9,802 nt of DNA from Lachnospiraceae bacterium (lineage in GTDB: Bacteria > Bacillota > Clostridia > Lachnospirales > Lachnospiraceae): contig JAILNW010000200.1 of NCBI GenBank assembly GCA_024691145.1, forward strand, positions 1 through 9,802, in the 5' to 3' direction. A program made the position numbers and the translations under genes. The notes under the pieces were generated by a model. That model was not told where the DNA came from. It worked only from the letters and a program-made list of their open reading frames with translations, and did no database searches. Shown here in pieces: positions 7,044 to 9,802 of this stretch (position 1 is the stretch's first letter; each line of letters begins with the position of its first letter).

Positions 7044-9785
7044 CTATAAACACTCTTCTATATATTTATCAAATTCTTCACTTGTCATAAGAATCTTTCT
7101 TGGTTTTGTTCCTTCTTCAGGTCCTACAACTCCGGCTTCACAAAGCTGGTCCATAATTCTTGCTGCTCTGTTAAATCCAATCTTATATACTCTCTGTAAC
7201 ATTCCAATAGATGCTTTATCCTTTTCAATAATACACCTTCCAGCCTGTACAAAGTAATCATCCTTTGAATTCTCGTTTTTAGCAGTTAACAGTTCCTGAG
7301 TCTGAACAGATGTCATAACAACACTTTCAATCTTAGAATCTATATCTTCAGCATCATCTGACTGATAATTCTGATTTTTAAGGAAATCAACAACATCATT
7401 AACTTCGTTATCAGTTACAAAGGCACCTTGAACTCTTACTGGTTTTGGGAAAGAAGCCGGGAAGAAAAGCATATCTCCCTTTCCAAGAAGCTTCTCAGCT
7501 CCGCTACCATCAATAATTGTTCTTGAATCAATGGCTGAAGTAACGGAAAAAGCAATTCTTGATGGTATATTTGCCTTAATAAGTCCTGTAATAACGTTAA
7601 CCGAAGGTCTCTGAGTTGCTATAATAAGATGAATACCTGCTGCACGTGCCATCTGAGCAAGACGGCAGATGGCATCTTCAACTTCACCTGGAGCAACCAT
7701 CATAAGATCTGCAAGCTCGTCAACAATTATAACAATCTTAGACATTTTCTGATATCTTGGTATATCATTATCAGGTACAGAAGTTACTTTTTTATTGAAT
7801 CCTGCAATATCCCTTACACCAAGTTCAGCAAACTTGTTATATCTTTCTGTCATCTCTGCAACGGCCCAGTTTAAAGCACCTGAAGCTTTCTTTGGGTCTG
7901 TAACAACAGGAATTAACAGATGAGGTATACCATTATATACACTAAGCTCAACAACTTTAGGATCAATCATAATTAACTTAACATCATCCGGATGAGCCTT
8001 ATATAAAATACTCATAATCAGAGTATTAATACAAACTGACTTACCAGAACCTGTCTGACCTGCTATAAGAAGGTGAGGCATCTTTGCGATATCTGCAATT
8101 ACTTCCTGACCAGCAATATCTTTTCCAACAGCAAAGGATAAGGAAGATTTAGAAGCCTTAAATACCTTGCTTTCTAAAAGACTCTTCAAATATACTGTAG
8201 AATTACTGTCTTTATTAGGAACCTCTATACCAATAGCTGCTTTTCCTGGTATAGGTGCTTCAATTCTTATGTCAGCTGCTGCAAGATTAAGTTTAATATC
8301 ATCAGAAAGATTAGTAACTTTGCTTACCTTAACACCCTGGTCAGGCTGAACCTCATATCTTGTAACAGAAGGACCACAGCTTATATTAGTTATGGTTACC
8401 CTTACACCAAAGCTGTCAAATGTCTCCTGAAGCTTTTTGGCAGTTTCTATATGTTCTTTTGAATTCTTGTCGCTGTTATCATCATCAAGCTTAATTAACA
8501 GACTTGCAGGAGGAAACTTATATTTTTTAGAGACGTTAGCTGGCTTAATGGTTCCTTCATTAGCCATCTTCTTTTCCATCTTGCTTTGTGGCTGATTATT
8601 CTTATCCTCAATAACATGCAGAATTGAAACCTCCGCATCAGTATTATCCTGGATATCTTCTGCTTTAGTTTCTTCCTCTGATTTTTCAATTAGCAATGTT
8701 TCTGTATTATCACTGTCATTTGTAATTTCACAAACAGAAAGATAATCATCCTTAAGTCTGTCATTAACAAGATCATCTGCCATATTAAGTATGTCATAAT
8801 CTTCTATATCATTTGATTTTCCATTGTTAAATTTATTATTTAATTCCTGTTCGTAAATCTCAGTACTTTCTATATCCATATTACTATTAACATCAATAGG
8901 GGTACTGTTATCAATAATGTCCTCAACAACATCCTCAGTCTCTTCGGCAGGAATAACAATATTTTTTTTAGGATTAATTTCTATTATCTCATCCTTAATA
9001 ACCTCGTCAGGTTTTACTATCTCAGTTTCACTTTCTGAAACCACTCTTTCAAATGTATAAGTCTGGGCAGGTCTTCTCTTAGGAGCCTCCTCATCCTCTT
9101 CAGTAACATTTACATACTCCACATAGTCTGTTTCCTTGGCATCATAAAACTTTTCGTCTGCTGTTTCCATCTTAGTAACAACTGATTTATATGCATTCTT
9201 TACCATATCAAATAACATCTGGTCAGTTATTACTATAAGACAAATAACTGCAATAAGAAGCAGTAAAACAATACTTCCTCCAACACCAAAAAGCCTGTAT
9301 GAAAGTTTGCAGAAAAGACCGCCTATAAAACCACCGCCAGTTCTGTCTGTTTTTGATATTGAATAAAATTCAGTTAATTTAACAGAATCATCATATCCAT
9401 TTAACTGTATTAATGAGCATATTACAGTTATAATACCAAATGCACTTACGCATTTTCTTGTGGCAAATATGCTTTCCCTGTTTGAAACATATACATAAAC
9501 AATAGCAAATAATATAATTGGTGCCACATAAGCTATAATTCCAAATAAACCAAATAAAAGGTTATTTACAATCTTTCCTACGGCACCAGACATATCAAAA
9601 TTACTAAGAAATAACATAATAGCTGCTGCAAATGTAACAGCAAAAATTATATAATCATGGTATGACGAATGTCCATTTTCATCTAAAATATCTTTTTCAC
9701 TATATTCAGCTTCTATTTCCTGATTATTATTTGATTCAGAATCCATTTTACTTGTAAGTGATGGTTGCTTATTTGAATCTGGCAT
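7044..9785 (-). CDS. ftsK: FtsK/SpoIIIE-family DNA translocase
   Basis: This is a septal DNA pump that clears chromosome from the closing division septum and, in sporulating relatives (SpoIIIE), moves it into the forespore. The 913-residue protein has four predicted membrane segments (about 44-62, 75-100, 112-128 and 169-187), then a long acidic linker rich in Asp, Glu and Asn (about 200-415). The motor follows: an alpha domain (about 421-555) with GPSVTRYEV (471-479), then a RecA-like beta domain with Walker A GQTGSGKS (576-583), Walker B IVIIVDELADL (684-694) and IIATQRPSVNVITG (721-734). The C-terminal gamma winged helix (about 843-905) normally reads oriented chromosome sequences. GGAGG at 9793-9797, seven bases from the ATG, supports the start. 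Only 17 bases upstream are present, so no promoter can be judged. Whether the role is division, sporulation or both is not decided by sequence; the symbol denotes the family. Confidence 0.97.
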   Translation of the reverse strand: MPDSNKQPSLTSKMDSESNNNQEIEAEYSEKDILDENGHSSYHDYIIFAVTFAAAIMLFLSNFDMSGAVGKIVNNLLFGLFGIIAYVAPIILFAIVYVYVSNRESIFATRKCVSAFGIITVICSLIQLNGYDDSVKLTEFYSISKTDRTGGGFIGGLFCKLSYRLFGVGGSIVLLLLIAVICLIVITDQMLFDMVKNAYKSVVTKMETADEKFYDAKETDYVEYVNVTEEDEEAPKRRPAQTYTFERVVSESETEIVKPDEVIKDEIIEINPKKNIVIPAEETEDVVEDIIDNSTPIDVNSNMDIESTEIYEQELNNKFNNGKSNDIEDYDILNMADDLVNDRLKDDYLSVCEITNDSDNTETLLIEKSEEETKAEDIQDNTDAEVSILHVIEDKNNQPQSKMEKKMANEGTIKPANVSKKYKFPPASLLIKLDDDNSDKNSKEHIETAKKLQETFDSFGVRVTITNISCGPSVTRYEVQPDQGVKVSKVTNLSDDIKLNLAAADIRIEAPIPGKAAIGIEVPNKDSNSTVYLKSLLESKVFKASKSSLSFAVGKDIAGQEVIADIAKMPHLLIAGQTGSGKSVCINTLIMSILYKAHPDDVKLIMIDPKVVELSVYNGIPHLLIPVVTDPKKASGALNWAVAEMTERYNKFAELGVRDIAGFNKKVTSVPDNDIPRYQKMSKIVIIVDELADLMMVAPGEVEDAICRLAQMARAAGIHLIIATQRPSVNVITGLIKANIPSRIAFSVTSAIDSRTIIDGSGAEKLLGKGDMLFFPASFPKPVRVQGAFVTDNEVNDVVDFLKNQNYQSDDAEDIDSKIESVVMTSVQTQELLTAKNENSKDDYFVQAGRCIIEKDKASIGMLQRVYKIGFNRAARIMDQLCEAGVVGPEEGTKPRKILMTSEEFDKYIEECL

Positions 9786-9802
9786 ATAAAATCCTCCATA
9801 TA

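Overview
The window is AT-rich and has its genes on the minus strand, with short intergenic gaps and strong AGGAGG-type ribosome binding sites. Codon choice (many ATA, AGA and TTA codons), the protein families and this layout suggest a low-GC Gram-positive anaerobe, most likely a Clostridia/Lachnospiraceae-type organism. That assignment is inference; no rRNA or other taxonomic marker is present.

In the direction of transcription (high to low coordinates) there are two tight gene groups separated by a 240-base gap. The first group is an FtsK/SpoIIIE DNA translocase (9785-7044), followed after 10 bases by a RimK-type ATP-grasp ligase (7033-6167). A second, divergent ATP-grasp protein (6167-5289) overlaps it by one base in a TAATG stop/start. 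The spacing implies one mRNA and translational coupling.

The gap 5049-5288 is almost filled by a 194-base nested palindrome (5078-5271) with perfect 20-base terminal inverted repeats and two internal hairpin arms. It looks like a miniature inverted-repeat (MITE-like) element or a structured RNA processing/regulatory site. It ends only 15 bases before the ribosome binding site of the next gene, so it forms the leader of that gene unless transcription starts inside it.

The second group is formate-tetrahydrofolate ligase fhs (5048-3378), then a receiver/HD-GYP response regulator predicted to hydrolyse cyclic di-GMP (3346-2294), then a large membrane hybrid histidine kinase (2291 to beyond base 1). 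The kinase probably starts at a TTG codon two bases after the HD-GYP stop, using a Shine-Dalgarno sequence inside the HD-GYP gene. Kinase and HD-GYP protein are probably a cognate phosphorelay pair. Their link to the one-carbon enzyme Fhs is positional only.

Most of the window is ordinary core genome. The points worth a second look are the nested palindrome, the coupled pair of ATP-grasp proteins of unknown substrate behind ftsK, and the cyclic di-GMP relay behind fhs.
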